NCBI GenBank assembly: GCA_030265685.1
Contig: JAJDGO010000001.1
Coordinates: 1 to 64,000, forward strand
Reading direction: 5' to 3'
Origin: Bacteroidales bacterium OttesenSCG-928-M11
Lineage (GTDB): Bacteria > Bacteroidota > Bacteroidia > Bacteroidales > Azobacteroidaceae
Length of the DNA stretch: 64,000 bases
Position numbers and translations under genes: made by a program. Numbering within the stretch: the stretch's first letter is position 1; every line of letters starts with the position of its first letter. Below the pieces are notes generated by a model. The model saw only the letters and a program-made list of their open reading frames with translations, ran no database searches and had not been told where the DNA came from. Below are positions 38,371 through 50,146 of this stretch, one piece after another.

Positions 38371-39156
38371 TTATTTATTGTTAGTTAATAATAGTATCTG
38401 CTTATTAATCAGCGCCCAGCGCCTCTTAAATCGATTGTATTTAATTTGCGGATTCGTTACTACGGTACCCATACAATATTTACTGAATGACATTTTCTTT
38501 ATTCTGAAATTCATTAATATATCCAAGAAATCAGAATGTTGCATTCCATCTTGTTTCAATTCTATTATGACTAAATCGCCCAACGAACGAGTTTCGTTGG
38601 TTAGATAGTTATGAAAAGAAAGATCAAGGTCGATTGTTATCCGCTCAGTAGCACGATTATTAACCAAAGTAATTCGTTTAAATTCGTTTGCTAAAGAGGG
38701 CACCAAAGTATTAGAATTAAATAAGGAATGTTCGTCAAGAAAAGATTTTTTTTCTTTTAGATCTTGAACCGATTTCACATGAGAATCATCAATCGAGACT
38801 CTCACTTTTTTTGTTCGCCCTTTATTATTCTTATTTTTAACCTCCAGATGCGACTGACTTACATCAATATAAGTTCGGATCCTTATTTTCTGACGATTTA
38901 GTTTGCCATTTTGGTGCATTACAAACATTCCTAAATCCGGCGTATCAAAATATTGAGTCGAATAAGGAGCAATTCTGTTGCCTATATCGTTTATCTGAAC
39001 TTTAAAAAAAGGAGACATTTCTTTTAATAGTTCCGGCAATATAGAGACAGGAGCTACAAATTTAGAGTCAATACGATCCATTAGACGAATACATTTCATC
39101 TCCTGCAAAGTGATTGGCTTCATTGTATCTATTATCGGGCGTATTGTGCTTTCCAT
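38371..39156 (-). CDS. VTC-type polyphosphate polymerase domain protein
   Basis: LMDRIDSKF, QYFDTPDLGMF, IRIRTY, LEVKNKNNKGRTKKVR, ERITID, VIIELKQDG, SKYCMG: triphosphate-tunnel fold residues. Confidence 0.8.
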   Translation of the reverse strand: MESTIRPIIDTMKPITLQEMKCIRLMDRIDSKFVAPVSILPELLKEMSPFFKVQINDIGNRIAPYSTQYFDTPDLGMFVMHQNGKLNRQKIRIRTYIDVSQSHLEVKNKNNKGRTKKVRVSIDDSHVKSVQDLKEKKSFLDEHSLFNSNTLVPSLANEFKRITLVNNRATERITIDLDLSFHNYLTNETRSLGDLVIIELKQDGMQHSDFLDILMNFRIKKMSFSKYCMGTVVTNPQIKYNRFKRRWALINKQILLLTNNK

Positions 39157-39184
39157 TGAACTATTAAAGTGTCAAATTAAAGAA

Positions 39185-40018
39185 TTAATCTTTGAACGAA
39201 TAATCGTATACCTTAGTCGAATATAATTTTCCGTCGGGATTATAGTTATATTGAACTTTCTTTTTCCCTTCGGTATTATAATCGAATTTGCGGATACGGT
39301 AAAGTTTGTTTTTATCATTATAAACATTCTCGCGAACACATACCCAATTCTCGTCGTATTCGTAAGTAGTTCTTTCTTTTTGTCCGTAAACGGCGTATTC
39401 AATGTCTTCGATCTTATAACCTTGTTCGTTCCAAACAGTTAAATGATCCATCCATTGTCTTTTTCCTTTAGCATCCGTATTGATTTCTTTGATCACTAAA
39501 TTCTTCCGAATCTCGCGTCTTTCTTGATCGTTGCGAGGAGGATTTTTCAACTGGGCTGAAGGCGAGTCCGAAGAGTAAGAATATTCAAATATTTTTGTAG
39601 AAAACAATTTCCCGTCGGGATTATAATTATATTGAATTTTCTTTCTTCCGTCTTCATTGTATTCGAATTTACGGATACGGTAACGTTTATTCTTGTCGTT
39701 ATAAACATCTTCACGAATACATTTCCAATTTTCATCGTATTCGAAAGTTACTCGCTCCTTTTGTCCGTATACGGCATATTCGATTTCTTCTATCTTATAT
39801 CCATACTCGTTCCAAACAGTCAAATGATCCATCCATTGCCTTTTTCCTTTGGCATCGGTATTGACTTCTTTTACAACTAAATTCTTCTTTTCATCTCGCC
39901 GTTCTTGTTCCGTACGAGGAGGAGCTTGATATTCCGGAGGAAGAGTTTCGGCAAATGCTAACATTCCTCCCAGTATCATAAAAACCAGGACAAACAATTT
40001 GTCTTTTATTAACTTCAC
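39185..40018 (-). CDS. Secreted protein with two ~118-aa tandem repeats
   Basis: Signal peptide; PPR[TN][ED]QERR..KNLV[VI]KE[VI]NTDAKGKRQWMDHLTVWNE... twice. Confidence 0.75.
   Translation of the reverse strand: MKLIKDKLFVLVFMILGGMLAFAETLPPEYQAPPRTEQERRDEKKNLVVKEVNTDAKGKRQWMDHLTVWNEYGYKIEEIEYAVYGQKERVTFEYDENWKCIREDVYNDKNKRYRIRKFEYNEDGRKKIQYNYNPDGKLFSTKIFEYSYSSDSPSAQLKNPPRNDQERREIRKNLVIKEINTDAKGKRQWMDHLTVWNEQGYKIEDIEYAVYGQKERTTYEYDENWVCVRENVYNDKNKLYRIRKFDYNTEGKKKVQYNYNPDGKLYSTKVYDYSFKD
39188..39922 (-). repeat. Intragenic tandem duplication (~354 bp units 39188-39541 and 39569-39922)
   Basis: Encodes the two near-identical domains of the 39185..40018 protein. Confidence 0.85.
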
Positions 40019-40022
40019 AATC

Positions 40023-40754
40023 TTATATATTTATAGAGATGTAAAAAACTTCGCCCAAATCATATATCTTTTGATCTTCTACAACTTCTATAAATTGAGA
40101 TTCTGAGGGGAAGAGTATATTCTTATAATTATCACCCTGTTTTTCTGTTTCGGTATATATTTCATATACTCCGGGACGAAGTCTTTCGAAAACAAAAACG
40201 CCATGATTATCTGTACGAACATCATCCGTAACAATATCCTGATCTTTGTGTTTTAGATAAACGCGCTGCCCAATAGCCGGGAATAAGTTTTGTCCGCTAA
40301 TAGTAACTAAGCGGTCGTTATCGTAGTAATTAACTGCTACCGAACCTCTAATCATAGATGTTCCGTTTGCTTTCCCCGTATGGATAAAGATTGTATCTGC
40401 TTTGTTTGTATTTCCGCTTACTTTAACTTTTTGAGAAACGCTTTCTCTTGTTCCGTCATCATAAGTAGTGTAAGCATAAACGGTATAATTTCCTTTCCGT
40501 AGATAATCGAATTTGTAAAATCCATTGTCATTCGTTTCAATATCATCTCCGAAATAGTCGTCATCTCCGTAAACAATATATACATCATGCTTTACTGCAG
40601 GAAAAGTATCTGCTGGAAAAAGAGAATTTCCACTCGGATGACGAACTTCATATACATAACCTTCTAAAGAAGAAGAACCTCCTGGACCCTCTCCGTCGTT
40701 ACAAGAAAAAAGGGCAAGGGATAGCAGCACAAATAAAATTTGATATGTTTTCAT
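40023..40754 (-). CDS. Lipoprotein with two SpaA/SdrD-B-like beta-sandwich repeats
   Basis: Lipobox LALFSCNDG; two DDxxTxxxGxYxFxxLRxGxYxVY segments. Confidence 0.65.
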   Translation of the reverse strand: MKTYQILFVLLSLALFSCNDGEGPGGSSSLEGYVYEVRHPSGNSLFPADTFPAVKHDVYIVYGDDDYFGDDIETNDNGFYKFDYLRKGNYTVYAYTTYDDGTRESVSQKVKVSGNTNKADTIFIHTGKANGTSMIRGSVAVNYYDNDRLVTISGQNLFPAIGQRVYLKHKDQDIVTDDVRTDNHGVFVFERLRPGVYEIYTETEKQGDNYKNILFPSESQFIEVVEDQKIYDLGEVFYISINI

Positions 40755-40810
40755 GGGTTACATTTGTTTCTAACGGATGCAAAGATAAAACTATATTTTA
40801 TATATTACTA

Positions 40811-40847
40811 AAAAAGCATCCCTCTTTTATCAAGAAGGATGCTTTTT
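40811..40847 (-). terminator. Terminator of eno
   Basis: AAAAAGCATCC ... GGATGCTTTTT. Confidence 0.85.
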
Positions 40848-40866
40848 AATATTTTTTATTCTATTG

Positions 40867-42207
<1,341 letters not shown>

Positions 42208-42342
42208 TCAAACAAGACTAATAAATCGAACGCAAAATTACAAAAAATAAATGATTTACTATCTTATTTGGTGCTTAAATATAGGATGAATTTAACTTTT
42301 AAAGTTTAATAAAAAACATAATATTCGTTTCGAAAAAAGCAA

Positions 42343-42350
42343 TACCTTTG
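42343..42350 (+). promoter_or_regulatory. -7 element (TACCTTTG) upstream of S41-like peptidase
   Basis: TAnnTTTG match. Confidence 0.5.
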
Positions 42351-42429
42351 CGACTGGGTAGAAAAACGGATGTAAATTTACCTATCAGAAGTTATTTAAT
42401 AGAGTTGATCGATTCAAAAAAACGAGAAA

Positions 42430-43683
42430 ATGATAAAACTAAATTTATTAATTATCGGAATTTTATTGTCCTTGACGGTACATTCACAAACTAAAAACAT
42501 CGATTGGGATGCTGATTTGGATTATTTAGCGAATGAATTACCCCAAAAACACTACAATTTTTTCACTCTAAAAAGCAAAAATGATTTCCTATCAGGTATA
42601 GATGCAATTAAAGAAGAGAATATAGGCGTGAGTGATTTTCAGGTTGCCTTGAAAACTCAACAATTAATTGCAAAATTTGGCGATTCTCACACAATGCTGA
42701 ATTTTAGTCAGCTACTAAATCCCAATCAAATACTTCCAATTCATTTATTTTGGGCAAGCGATGGGCTTTATATTTTGCGAACAACAAAAGAAAATGAAAA
42801 AATATTGGGTTGCCAATTGCTATCAATCAATAACATTCCGATAGCTACGGTAATAGATAGTTTGAGCACACTATTTGCTGTCGACAATCAAGCTATGATA
42901 AAAACACTTGTCCCTCAAACATTTCCTTCTTTGCAAATCTTAGAATATTTTGGCTTTGCAAATACAGAGCAAGTAGTACTTGGTTTAAAGACAGAAACAA
43001 TGCAAAACCAGGAATATACATTAAAATCATCGCTGGCAAAACGGGAGGATCTAGTTTTTTTCAAGCCCGATTCTATTGCTTTTTGCCTAAAAAATGAAAA
43101 ACAAATTTTTACGGATCATTATTACAATGAGGAAAAAATTTATCATATACTATATAATAAATGCTTTAGTAAAGAAATTGCGTTGGAGTATGGAAATAAA
43201 GAACTGGCCGAAACCCTACCATCATTCAAAGAATTTGAAGAGAAAATATTGAATACTTTAGCCTCTGAACCTGTTACTAAAATAATATTCGACATGAGAT
43301 TTAATGGCGGGGGAAATTCTGCGCAAGGTACAAGATTCATAGAAAAGTTGGCCGAATTTTTAGAATCGAATCCCACGATTAAGACCTATGTTGTTATTGG
43401 CAGATCTACTTTTTCTTCAGCCATATTGAACACTATGGATTTCAAACGATTAACTAATGCTATATTTATAGGGGAAGAAACCTCCGGCAAACCCAATCAT
43501 TTTGGAGAAATAAAAAAACTCCAACTACCTTCTTCTAAAATATCTATCAACTATTCCACCAAATATTTCAAAGTAACAGAAACAGATGTGAACACCATCA
43601 CTCCCGACATTACAATAGAAATGAGTTTTTCTGATCTAAAAAAAGGTATTGATCCTATTTTTGAATGGGTAAAAGAACAGTAA
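42430..43683 (+). CDS. S41-family peptidase-like secreted protein
   Basis: FGDSHTML, IFDMRFNGGGNSAQG, VIGRSTFSSAILN, FIGEETSGKPNHFGE. Confidence 0.85.
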   Translation: MIKLNLLIIGILLSLTVHSQTKNIDWDADLDYLANELPQKHYNFFTLKSKNDFLSGIDAIKEENIGVSDFQVALKTQQLIAKFGDSHTMLNFSQLLNPNQILPIHLFWASDGLYILRTTKENEKILGCQLLSINNIPIATVIDSLSTLFAVDNQAMIKTLVPQTFPSLQILEYFGFANTEQVVLGLKTETMQNQEYTLKSSLAKREDLVFFKPDSIAFCLKNEKQIFTDHYYNEEKIYHILYNKCFSKEIALEYGNKELAETLPSFKEFEEKILNTLASEPVTKIIFDMRFNGGGNSAQGTRFIEKLAEFLESNPTIKTYVVIGRSTFSSAILNTMDFKRLTNAIFIGEETSGKPNHFGEIKKLQLPSSKISINYSTKYFKVTETDVNTITPDITIEMSFSDLKKGIDPIFEWVKEQ

Positions 43684-43722
43684 ACGACAACCAGTCAAAC
43701 ACAAATCAATACAACTCACCTA

Positions 43723-43827
43723 AAAAAATACTATAACTTGTGATAAGTTATTGTAGAACTTCGATCAAGTTATACTAAAACTTGAAGCAAGTTATACTAA
43801 AACTTGGGGAAAGCTATACTATCTTGG
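43723..43827. repeat. Family A 22-bp tandem repeat, 5 units (first and last degenerate)
   Basis: Units at 43723, 43745, 43767, 43789, 43811; core AAGTTATACTAAAACTT. Confidence 0.9.
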
Positions 43828-43916
43828 CGGCAATACAAAAAAATGGCTGATGAAGTTATCTAATTAACCGGTTGAGTCATTTCCAAAGTTAGATATTTTC
43901 TAAAAAATTGGCATAC

Positions 43917-43950
43917 AAAAAACCGATGAATATAAATCCATCGGTTTTTT
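43917..43950 (-). terminator. Terminator of the rplQ operon
   Basis: AAAAAACCGATG ... CATCGGTTTTTT. Confidence 0.85.
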
Positions 43951-44001
43951 ATTTGTAAAATAAATCTCATCATCACTCTGACGAGATATTATTCTATCAG
44001 A

Positions 44002-44529
44002 TTATTCTTCTGTTTTTTCCTCAGCTGGAGTTTCTTCAACTACAGGAGCTACAACTTCTTCAACTTTTGCAGCTGGAGTTTCAACCGCAGCAGCTTTCTC
44101 TGTAGCACCCGAGCGACGAGAACGACGAGTTTTTGTTGATTTTTTAGAAGTTTTTTCTTTCAACATTAACTCATTATAGTCAACCAACTCGATAAAACAC
44201 ATAGATGCATTATCACCTAAACGGTTTCCTGTTTTGATGATACGAGTATAACCTCCCGGACGATCTGCTATTTTTTGAGAAATCTCTTGGAATAACTCCG
44301 TAACTGCATATTTGTTATGCAATTGTTGGAATACCAAACGTCTTGAATGAGTTGTATCTGTTTTTGACTTATTAATGATCGGCTCCACATAAACACGAAG
44401 CTCCTTAGCTTTAGCTACAGTCGTAAAAATTCGTTTGTGCATAATCAAAGAAGTAGCCATATTTGAAAGCATGGCAGCTCTATGAGAATATGTACGACCT
44501 AAATGATTTACTTTTTTATTATGTCTCAT
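44002..44529 (-). CDS. rplQ: 50S ribosomal protein L17
   Basis: [29 protein letters not shown]; acidic/Ala-rich C-terminal extension. Confidence 0.96.
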   Translation of the reverse strand: MRHNKKVNHLGRTYSHRAAMLSNMATSLIMHKRIFTTVAKAKELRVYVEPIINKSKTDTTHSRRLVFQQLHNKYAVTELFQEISQKIADRPGGYTRIIKTGNRLGDNASMCFIELVDYNELMLKEKTSKKSTKTRRSRRSGATEKAAAVETPAAKVEEVVAPVVEETPAEEKTEE

Positions 44530-44535
44530 CGTTAA

Positions 44536-45528
44536 TTATTCTTTATCTAATTTATACTTAGAAATATCCATTCCGAAAGTTAAATTGAGATGCTCAAGCA
44601 AATCGTCTAATTCGGTCAATGATTTTTTACCGAAGTTTCGGAATTTCAATAAATCATTTTTATGATATTTCACTAACTCACCTAAAGTTTCTACGTCTGC
44701 AGCCTTCAAACAATTCAAAGCACGTACCGAAAGATTCATTTCCGATAATCTAGTCTTTAGAAGTTGTCTCATATGCAATAACTCTTCATCAAATTCTTCT
44801 TCCATATGATTATCAACCGGTTCAAAGTTGATTTTTTCATCAGAAAATAACATAAAATGATAAATAAGGATGCGAGCTGCTTCTTTCAAAGCTTCTTTCG
44901 GGTGAATAGATCCATCTGTAGTAATTTCGAAAACCAACTTTTCATAGTCAGTTTTTTGTTCTACACGAAATGGTTCTACTTGATATTTTACGTTCCTAAT
45001 CGGAGTAAATATTGAATCAATAGCAATTTGATTGATATCATCATTTTCTGTTCGATTTTCTTCAGCCGGAACATATCCTCTACCCTTTCCGATTGTTAAT
45101 TCAATACGTAGATTCGCAGATTTATCCAAGTTACAAATTACAAATTCCGGGTTAAGAACTTCAAATCCGGCAGTTTGCTTTTCAATTGCTTCTGCCTTAA
45201 ATTCAGTAGTTCCCGAAACGTTAATAGTTACTTTCTCTGTTTCAATATCTTTCACTATTTGTTTAAATCTTACTTGCTTCAGATTAAGGATAATATTGGT
45301 TACATCTTCCATAACACCGGGAACAGAAGAAAACTCATGATCCACGCCATCAATCTTGACAGATGTAATAGCAAATCCTTCTAGTGAAGATAAAAGAATA
45401 CGGCGAAGAGAATTACCAATAGTAATTCCATACCCGGGCTCTAACGGACGGAATTCGAATTTACCGAACTTGTTGTCCGCTTCCAACATAATTACTTTAT
45501 CGGGTTTTTGAAATGCTAATATCGCCAT
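44536..45528 (-). CDS. rpoA: RNA polymerase alpha subunit
   Basis: [26 protein letters not shown]; alpha-CTD. Confidence 0.97.
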   Translation of the reverse strand: MAILAFQKPDKVIMLEADNKFGKFEFRPLEPGYGITIGNSLRRILLSSLEGFAITSVKIDGVDHEFSSVPGVMEDVTNIILNLKQVRFKQIVKDIETEKVTINVSGTTEFKAEAIEKQTAGFEVLNPEFVICNLDKSANLRIELTIGKGRGYVPAEENRTENDDINQIAIDSIFTPIRNVKYQVEPFRVEQKTDYEKLVFEITTDGSIHPKEALKEAARILIYHFMLFSDEKINFEPVDNHMEEEFDEELLHMRQLLKTRLSEMNLSVRALNCLKAADVETLGELVKYHKNDLLKFRNFGKKSLTELDDLLEHLNLTFGMDISKYKLDKE

Positions 45529-45538
45529 AGTAACTTTA

Positions 45539-46144
45539 TTATTTAGAATATAATTCTACGATTAATTGTTCTTTGATATTTTCCGGAATATCTTCTCTTG
45601 TCGGAATATGCAAAAATTTTGCACTCATAGAAGCGTTATCATATTCAATCCAAGAATATTTACTGTGATTAAATCCTGATACGCTATCCAAGATTACTTC
45701 CATTGATTTATCTTTCTCACGAACAGAAATAATCTGTCCTGGTTTAACACTGTAAGATGGAATGTTTACAACTTTTCCGTCTACAACGATGTGACAGTGA
45801 TTCACTAATTGACGAGCACCTGCACGTGTTTTAGCTAATCCCATACGATAAACAATATTATCCAAACGGCATTCTAACAATTGAAGTAGTACTTCCCCTG
45901 TAATACCTTTTGAACGTTGTGCTTTTTCAAACAAATTACGGAATTGTTTTTCTAATACACCGTATGTATATTTTGCTTTTTGTTTTTCACGTAACTGAAT
46001 ACCGTACTCAGAAGTTTTTTTCTTTCTTCCGTTACCATGTTGTCCCGGAGGATAATTCTTTTTAGAAAGAACTTTATCCGGTCCAAATATGGCTTCGCCA
46101 AACTTACGGGCGATTCTTGTTTTAGGTCCTGTATATCTAGCCAT
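45539..46144 (-). CDS. rpsD: 30S ribosomal protein S4
   Basis: [25 protein letters not shown]4 domain. Confidence 0.97.
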   Translation of the reverse strand: MARYTGPKTRIARKFGEAIFGPDKVLSKKNYPPGQHGNGRKKKTSEYGIQLREKQKAKYTYGVLEKQFRNLFEKAQRSKGITGEVLLQLLECRLDNIVYRMGLAKTRAGARQLVNHCHIVVDGKVVNIPSYSVKPGQIISVREKDKSMEVILDSVSGFNHSKYSWIEYDNASMSAKFLHIPTREDIPENIKEQLIVELYSK

Positions 46145-46163
46145 TTTACTTTTAATTTAATTA

Positions 46164-46553
46164 TTATACTCTTCTTCTCTTTGGAGGACGACAACCATTG
46201 TGTGGCAATGGAGTAACATCAATAATTTCTGTTACTTCAATACCAGCTCCATGTACTGTACGGATAGCTGATTCGCGACCGTTACCTGGTCCTTTTACAT
46301 AAGCTTTTACTTTTCTCAATCCAAGATCATAAGCAACTTTAGCACAATCTTGAGCAGCCATTTGTGCTGCATAAGGAGTGTTCTTTTTAGAACTTCTAAA
46401 GCCCATCTTACCAGCAGAAGACCAAGATATTACTTGTCCTTCGCTGTTTGCAAGAGATATAATAATGTTATTAAATGAAGAGTGAACGTGTAATTGGCCA
46501 TTTGCGTCCACTTTCACGACTCTTTTCTTTGCTGCGACTTGTTTTTTTGCCAT
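46164..46553 (-). CDS. rpsK: 30S ribosomal protein S11
   Basis: [44 protein letters not shown]. Confidence 0.97.
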   Translation of the reverse strand: MAKKQVAAKKRVVKVDANGQLHVHSSFNNIIISLANSEGQVISWSSAGKMGFRSSKKNTPYAAQMAAQDCAKVAYDLGLRKVKAYVKGPGNGRESAIRTVHGAGIEVTEIIDVTPLPHNGCRPPKRRRV

Positions 46554-46566
46554 AATCTAATTTTTA

Positions 46567-46947
46567 TTACTTAGTAGCTTTTTTCTTGTTAGCAACTGTT
46601 TTCTTGCGACCTTTACGGGTACGCGCATTGTTTTTTGTACTTTGACCTCTTACGGGGAGTCCGATACGGTGACGCACGCCGCGGTAGCATCCTATATCCA
46701 TCAAACGTTTGATATTCAACTGAACCTCAGAACGAAGATCCCCTTCTACTTTGAAAGTAGTACCAATAACCTCACGTACTTTAGCAGCTTGGTCATCTGT
46801 CCAATCTTTCACTTTAATATCTCGATCAATACCTGCTTCTAACAGGATTTTATTGGCAGCGCTGCGACCAATTCCATAAATATAAGTCAACGCTATCTCG
46901 CCTCTTTTATTTTGAGGTAAATCTACCCCTACTATTCTTATAGCCAT
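46567..46947 (-). CDS. rpsM: 30S ribosomal protein S13
   Basis: [27 protein letters not shown]. Confidence 0.97.
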   Translation of the reverse strand: MAIRIVGVDLPQNKRGEIALTYIYGIGRSAANKILLEAGIDRDIKVKDWTDDQAAKVREVIGTTFKVEGDLRSEVQLNIKRLMDIGCYRGVRHRIGLPVRGQSTKNNARTRKGRKKTVANKKKATK

Positions 46948-46977
46948 TCGATTAAAAATTTCGCAAAGATAATAAAA

Positions 46978-47094
46978 TTATCCTTGACGTTGTTTAAATT
47001 TAGGATTCTTTTTATTGATCACATACAAACGACCTTTTCTGCGAACGATTTTGCAATCTGCAGTACGTTTTTTCAATGAAGCTCTTACTTTCAT
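46978..47094 (-). CDS. rpmJ: 50S ribosomal protein L36
   Basis: Read manually (absent from ORF track): [38 protein letters not shown]. Confidence 0.96.
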   Translation of the reverse strand: MKVRASLKKRTADCKIVRRKGRLYVINKKNPKFKQRQG

Positions 47095-47109
47095 ATTTTT
47101 ATTATTTAT

Positions 47110-47328
47110 TTATTTGTATCTGAAAGATATGCGCCCTTTAGTCAAATCATAAGGAGACATTTCTACCTTAACCTTATCTCCTGGCAAAATACGGATATAA
47201 TGCATTCTCATTTTACCGGAAATATGAGCAGTTATTTCATGTCCATTCTCCAACTCGACCCGAAACATTGCATTAGACAATGCTTCGATAATGGTTCCAT
47301 CTTGTTCTATTGCTGACTGTTTAGCCAT
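47110..47328 (-). CDS. infA: Translation initiation factor IF-1
   Basis: [51 protein letters not shown]. Confidence 0.97.
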   Translation of the reverse strand: MAKQSAIEQDGTIIEALSNAMFRVELENGHEITAHISGKMRMHYIRILPGDKVKVEMSPYDLTKGRISFRYK

Positions 47329-47340
47329 AAATTTAACTTA

Positions 47341-48114
47341 CTAATTATTTAAAACTTTTTCAATCAATTCAAACGATGATAAAATATCGGCCTTTCCTTT
47401 ACGGATGGCAACAGTATGTTCAAAATGAGCAGATGGTTTCCGATCAGCTGTTCTAATAGTCCAAGCATCTTTTTCCATTACTACATTTTTAGTACCCATG
47501 TTAATCATAGGTTCAATAGCAATACACATACCATCTTTTAATAATGGTCCAGCTCCTTTTTTACCATAATTAGGTACTTCTGGAGCCTCATGCATTTCTC
47601 GCCCTATTCCATGACCAACCAATTCTCTCACTACGCTATATCCTCTTTCTTGACAATAAGTCTGAATAGCGTTTCCAATATCTCCTATTCTCTTTCCATC
47701 AACAGCCATCGCTATTCCATGATATAAAGACTCTTTTGTCGTTTCCAACAATTGCTTTGTTTTAGGATCAACTTCTCCAACTTGAAAAGTATAAGCAGAA
47801 TCTCCACAAAAACCATTTATTTTTGTTCCGCAATCAACAGAAACGATGTCTCCATTTTGAAGACGATAATCTCCTGGAATACCATGAACCACTTGTTCAT
47901 TAACAGAAATACAGAGAGATGAAGGAAAGCCGTTATATCCTTTGAAAAGAGGGATAGCCCCGTGATCGCGAATAAACTCCTCTGCTATTTTATCTAATTG
48001 AAGCGTAGCAACGCCCGGTGTAATATGTTTCGCAACTTCAGCCAAAGTTGCACCTACCAACAGGTTCGCTGCTCGCATCAATTCTATTTCTTCGTCTGTT
48101 TTGAGATAAATCAT
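47341..48114 (-). CDS. map: Type I methionyl aminopeptidase
   Basis: HGIPGDYRLQNGDIVSVDCGTKINGFCGDSAYTF; VGHGIGREMHEAPEVPNYG. Confidence 0.96.
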   Translation of the reverse strand: MIYLKTDEEIELMRAANLLVGATLAEVAKHITPGVATLQLDKIAEEFIRDHGAIPLFKGYNGFPSSLCISVNEQVVHGIPGDYRLQNGDIVSVDCGTKINGFCGDSAYTFQVGEVDPKTKQLLETTKESLYHGIAMAVDGKRIGDIGNAIQTYCQERGYSVVRELVGHGIGREMHEAPEVPNYGKKGAGPLLKDGMCIAIEPMINMGTKNVVMEKDAWTIRTADRKPSAHFEHTVAIRKGKADILSSFELIEKVLNN

Positions 48115-48115
48115 T

Positions 48116-49468
48116 TTATCTGTAAGCTGTGCCTTGTCTTCCTTTTATTCTTCCTGATTTCAAAAGACCATCATAATGACGCATCAACAAATGACTTTCC
48201 ACTTGTTGTAAAGTATCTAATACGACACCTACGAGAATTAATAATGATGTTCCTCCAAAAAACTGAGCAAAACCTTGAGATATTCCTAATAAACTAGCAA
48301 AAGCAGGTAATATAGCTACAATTGCAAGGAAGAAAGATCCAGGTAACGTAATCCGAGACATTACATCATCTATGTAATCAGCCGTTTTCTTTCCTGGCTT
48401 AACTCCCGGTATAAATCCATTATTACGTTTCAAGTCTTCAGCCATTTGCTTTGGATTGATTGTAATTGCAGTATAAAAATAAGTAAACGCAATAATTAGA
48501 ACAGCGAATACAAAGTTATACCAGAATCCATTCGAGTCGGCAAGAGGAGAAAGGAGTTTGAACCAAAAACCACCACCACCTTCTGGATTCATATCAAAAC
48601 CAATCAAAGAAATAGGAATGAACATAATTGCTTGAGCAAATATGATAGGCATTACGTTTGCAGCATTTACTTTCAACGGAATGTATTGACGAGCTCCACC
48701 ATACTGACGGTTTCCAACCATTTGTTTTGCATATTGAACCGGGATTCGTCTTGTTCCTTGAACTAAAAGAATTGCACCCGCAATAACTAGAAGAAGGAAG
48801 ATGATTTCCAATAAAAGCATGATCAAACCTCCAGAAGCTTCACTTATCTTAGATACAAATTCTTGAACGAAAGATTCCGGGAAGCGAGCCAAAATACCGA
48901 CCATAATGATAAATGAGATACCATTGCCAATACCTTTATCTGTTATTCTTTCTCCCAGCCATAATACAAACATAGAGCCAGCAGATAAAATAATGGTAGA
49001 GGAAATTGTGAACCACAATCCACCCGTCATTTCAGCACCAGCTTGTGCCATTTGTACATTTAGGTTTACTAAGTAAGCCGGAGCTTGGAAGATCAAAATA
49101 GCTACTGTCAAATAACGAGTATACTGATTTATTTTTCTTCTTCCACTCTCACCTTCTCTTTGTAATTTCTGAAAATAAGGAATAGCAATAGACAACAACT
49201 GAATTACGATAGACGCCGAGATATAAGGCATGATCCCTAAAGCCACAATAGAAGCATTAGAAAATGCACCTCCCGAAAACATATCCAACAAGGACATCAA
49301 ACCACCTGCAGTTTGAGCCTGCAAATGGGTTAGAGCCTCAGGATTTATTCCAGGCAAAATTATGACTGATAGAAATCTATATACCGTAATCAAAAGAAGA
49401 GTAACAAGGATTCTGTTTTTCAGATCCTCAATCTTCCATATATTTTTAATTGTTTGTATAGCTCTCAT
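48116..49468 (-). CDS. secY: Preprotein translocase subunit SecY
   Basis: GIMPYISASIVIQLL; 10-TM pattern; location between rplO and map. Confidence 0.97.
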   Translation of the reverse strand: MRAIQTIKNIWKIEDLKNRILVTLLLITVYRFLSVIILPGINPEALTHLQAQTAGGLMSLLDMFSGGAFSNASIVALGIMPYISASIVIQLLSIAIPYFQKLQREGESGRRKINQYTRYLTVAILIFQAPAYLVNLNVQMAQAGAEMTGGLWFTISSTIILSAGSMFVLWLGERITDKGIGNGISFIIMVGILARFPESFVQEFVSKISEASGGLIMLLLEIIFLLLVIAGAILLVQGTRRIPVQYAKQMVGNRQYGGARQYIPLKVNAANVMPIIFAQAIMFIPISLIGFDMNPEGGGGFWFKLLSPLADSNGFWYNFVFAVLIIAFTYFYTAITINPKQMAEDLKRNNGFIPGVKPGKKTADYIDDVMSRITLPGSFFLAIVAILPAFASLLGISQGFAQFFGGTSLLILVGVVLDTLQQVESHLLMRHYDGLLKSGRIKGRQGTAYR

Positions 49469-49474
49469 TATTCA

Positions 49475-49921
49475 TTATAGTTTTACTACAGTTCCTCCTG
49501 CTTTTGTTATAGCTTCCTCTGCTGTTTTAGAGAATGCATGCGCTGAGACTTCCAAAGCCGAAGTAACATTACCTTTTGCAAGAACTTTAACTAAATGCTT
49601 TGCAGAAACAAATCCAGCATCAATTAACTCTTGAACTCCTATTTTGGTCATTTGTTGAGCATCGGCTAATTGTTGGATCGTATCAAGATTTATCGCTTTA
49701 TATTCAACTCGATTAATATTCTTGAATCCAAACTTAGGCAAACGTCTTTGAATAGGCATCTGACCTCCTTCAAAACCGATTTTTTTAGAATAGCCGGATC
49801 TTGATTTCTGACCTTTATGACCTCTTGTTGAAGTTCCTCCCAATCCAGAACCAGAACCACGTCCTATTCTTTTGCGAGTTTTTACGGAACCTTCAGCAGG
49901 CTTTAAATTTGACAAATTCAT
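49475..49921 (-). CDS. rplO: 50S ribosomal protein L15
   Basis: MNLSNLKPAEGSVKTRKRIGRGSGSGLGGTSTRGHKGQKSRSG. Confidence 0.97.
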   Translation of the reverse strand: MNLSNLKPAEGSVKTRKRIGRGSGSGLGGTSTRGHKGQKSRSGYSKKIGFEGGQMPIQRRLPKFGFKNINRVEYKAINLDTIQQLADAQQMTKIGVQELIDAGFVSAKHLVKVLAKGNVTSALEVSAHAFSKTAEEAITKAGGTVVKL

Positions 49922-49952
49922 ATTTTTATGTTTTTTTTATTTACAAAATGAA

Positions 49953-50129
49953 TTATTCTACTACGGTTACCAAGTGTTTTACTTTAGCGACCATACCTCT
50001 AACAGCTGGAGTATCTTGTAACTCTACAACTTTATTTAATTTTCTCAAGCCTAAAGCATCTAAAGTTCTTTTTTGATCAATTGGAGACCCGATGCGGCTC
50101 TTAACTTGTTTAATTTTAATAGTTGCCAT
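49953..50129 (-). CDS. rpmD: 50S ribosomal protein L30
   Basis: Read manually: MATIKIKQVKSRIGSPIDQKRTLDALGLRKLNKVVELQDTPAVRGMVAKVKHLVTVVE*. Confidence 0.96.
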   Translation of the reverse strand: MATIKIKQVKSRIGSPIDQKRTLDALGLRKLNKVVELQDTPAVRGMVAKVKHLVTVVE

Positions 50130-50146
50130 ATTATAGTTCCTCCTTT

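Noticed and set aside
43723-43827. Family A arrays as CRISPR
   Set aside because: 17-bp repeats with 5-bp linkers at three separate sites and no cas genes; linkers are far too short for spacers
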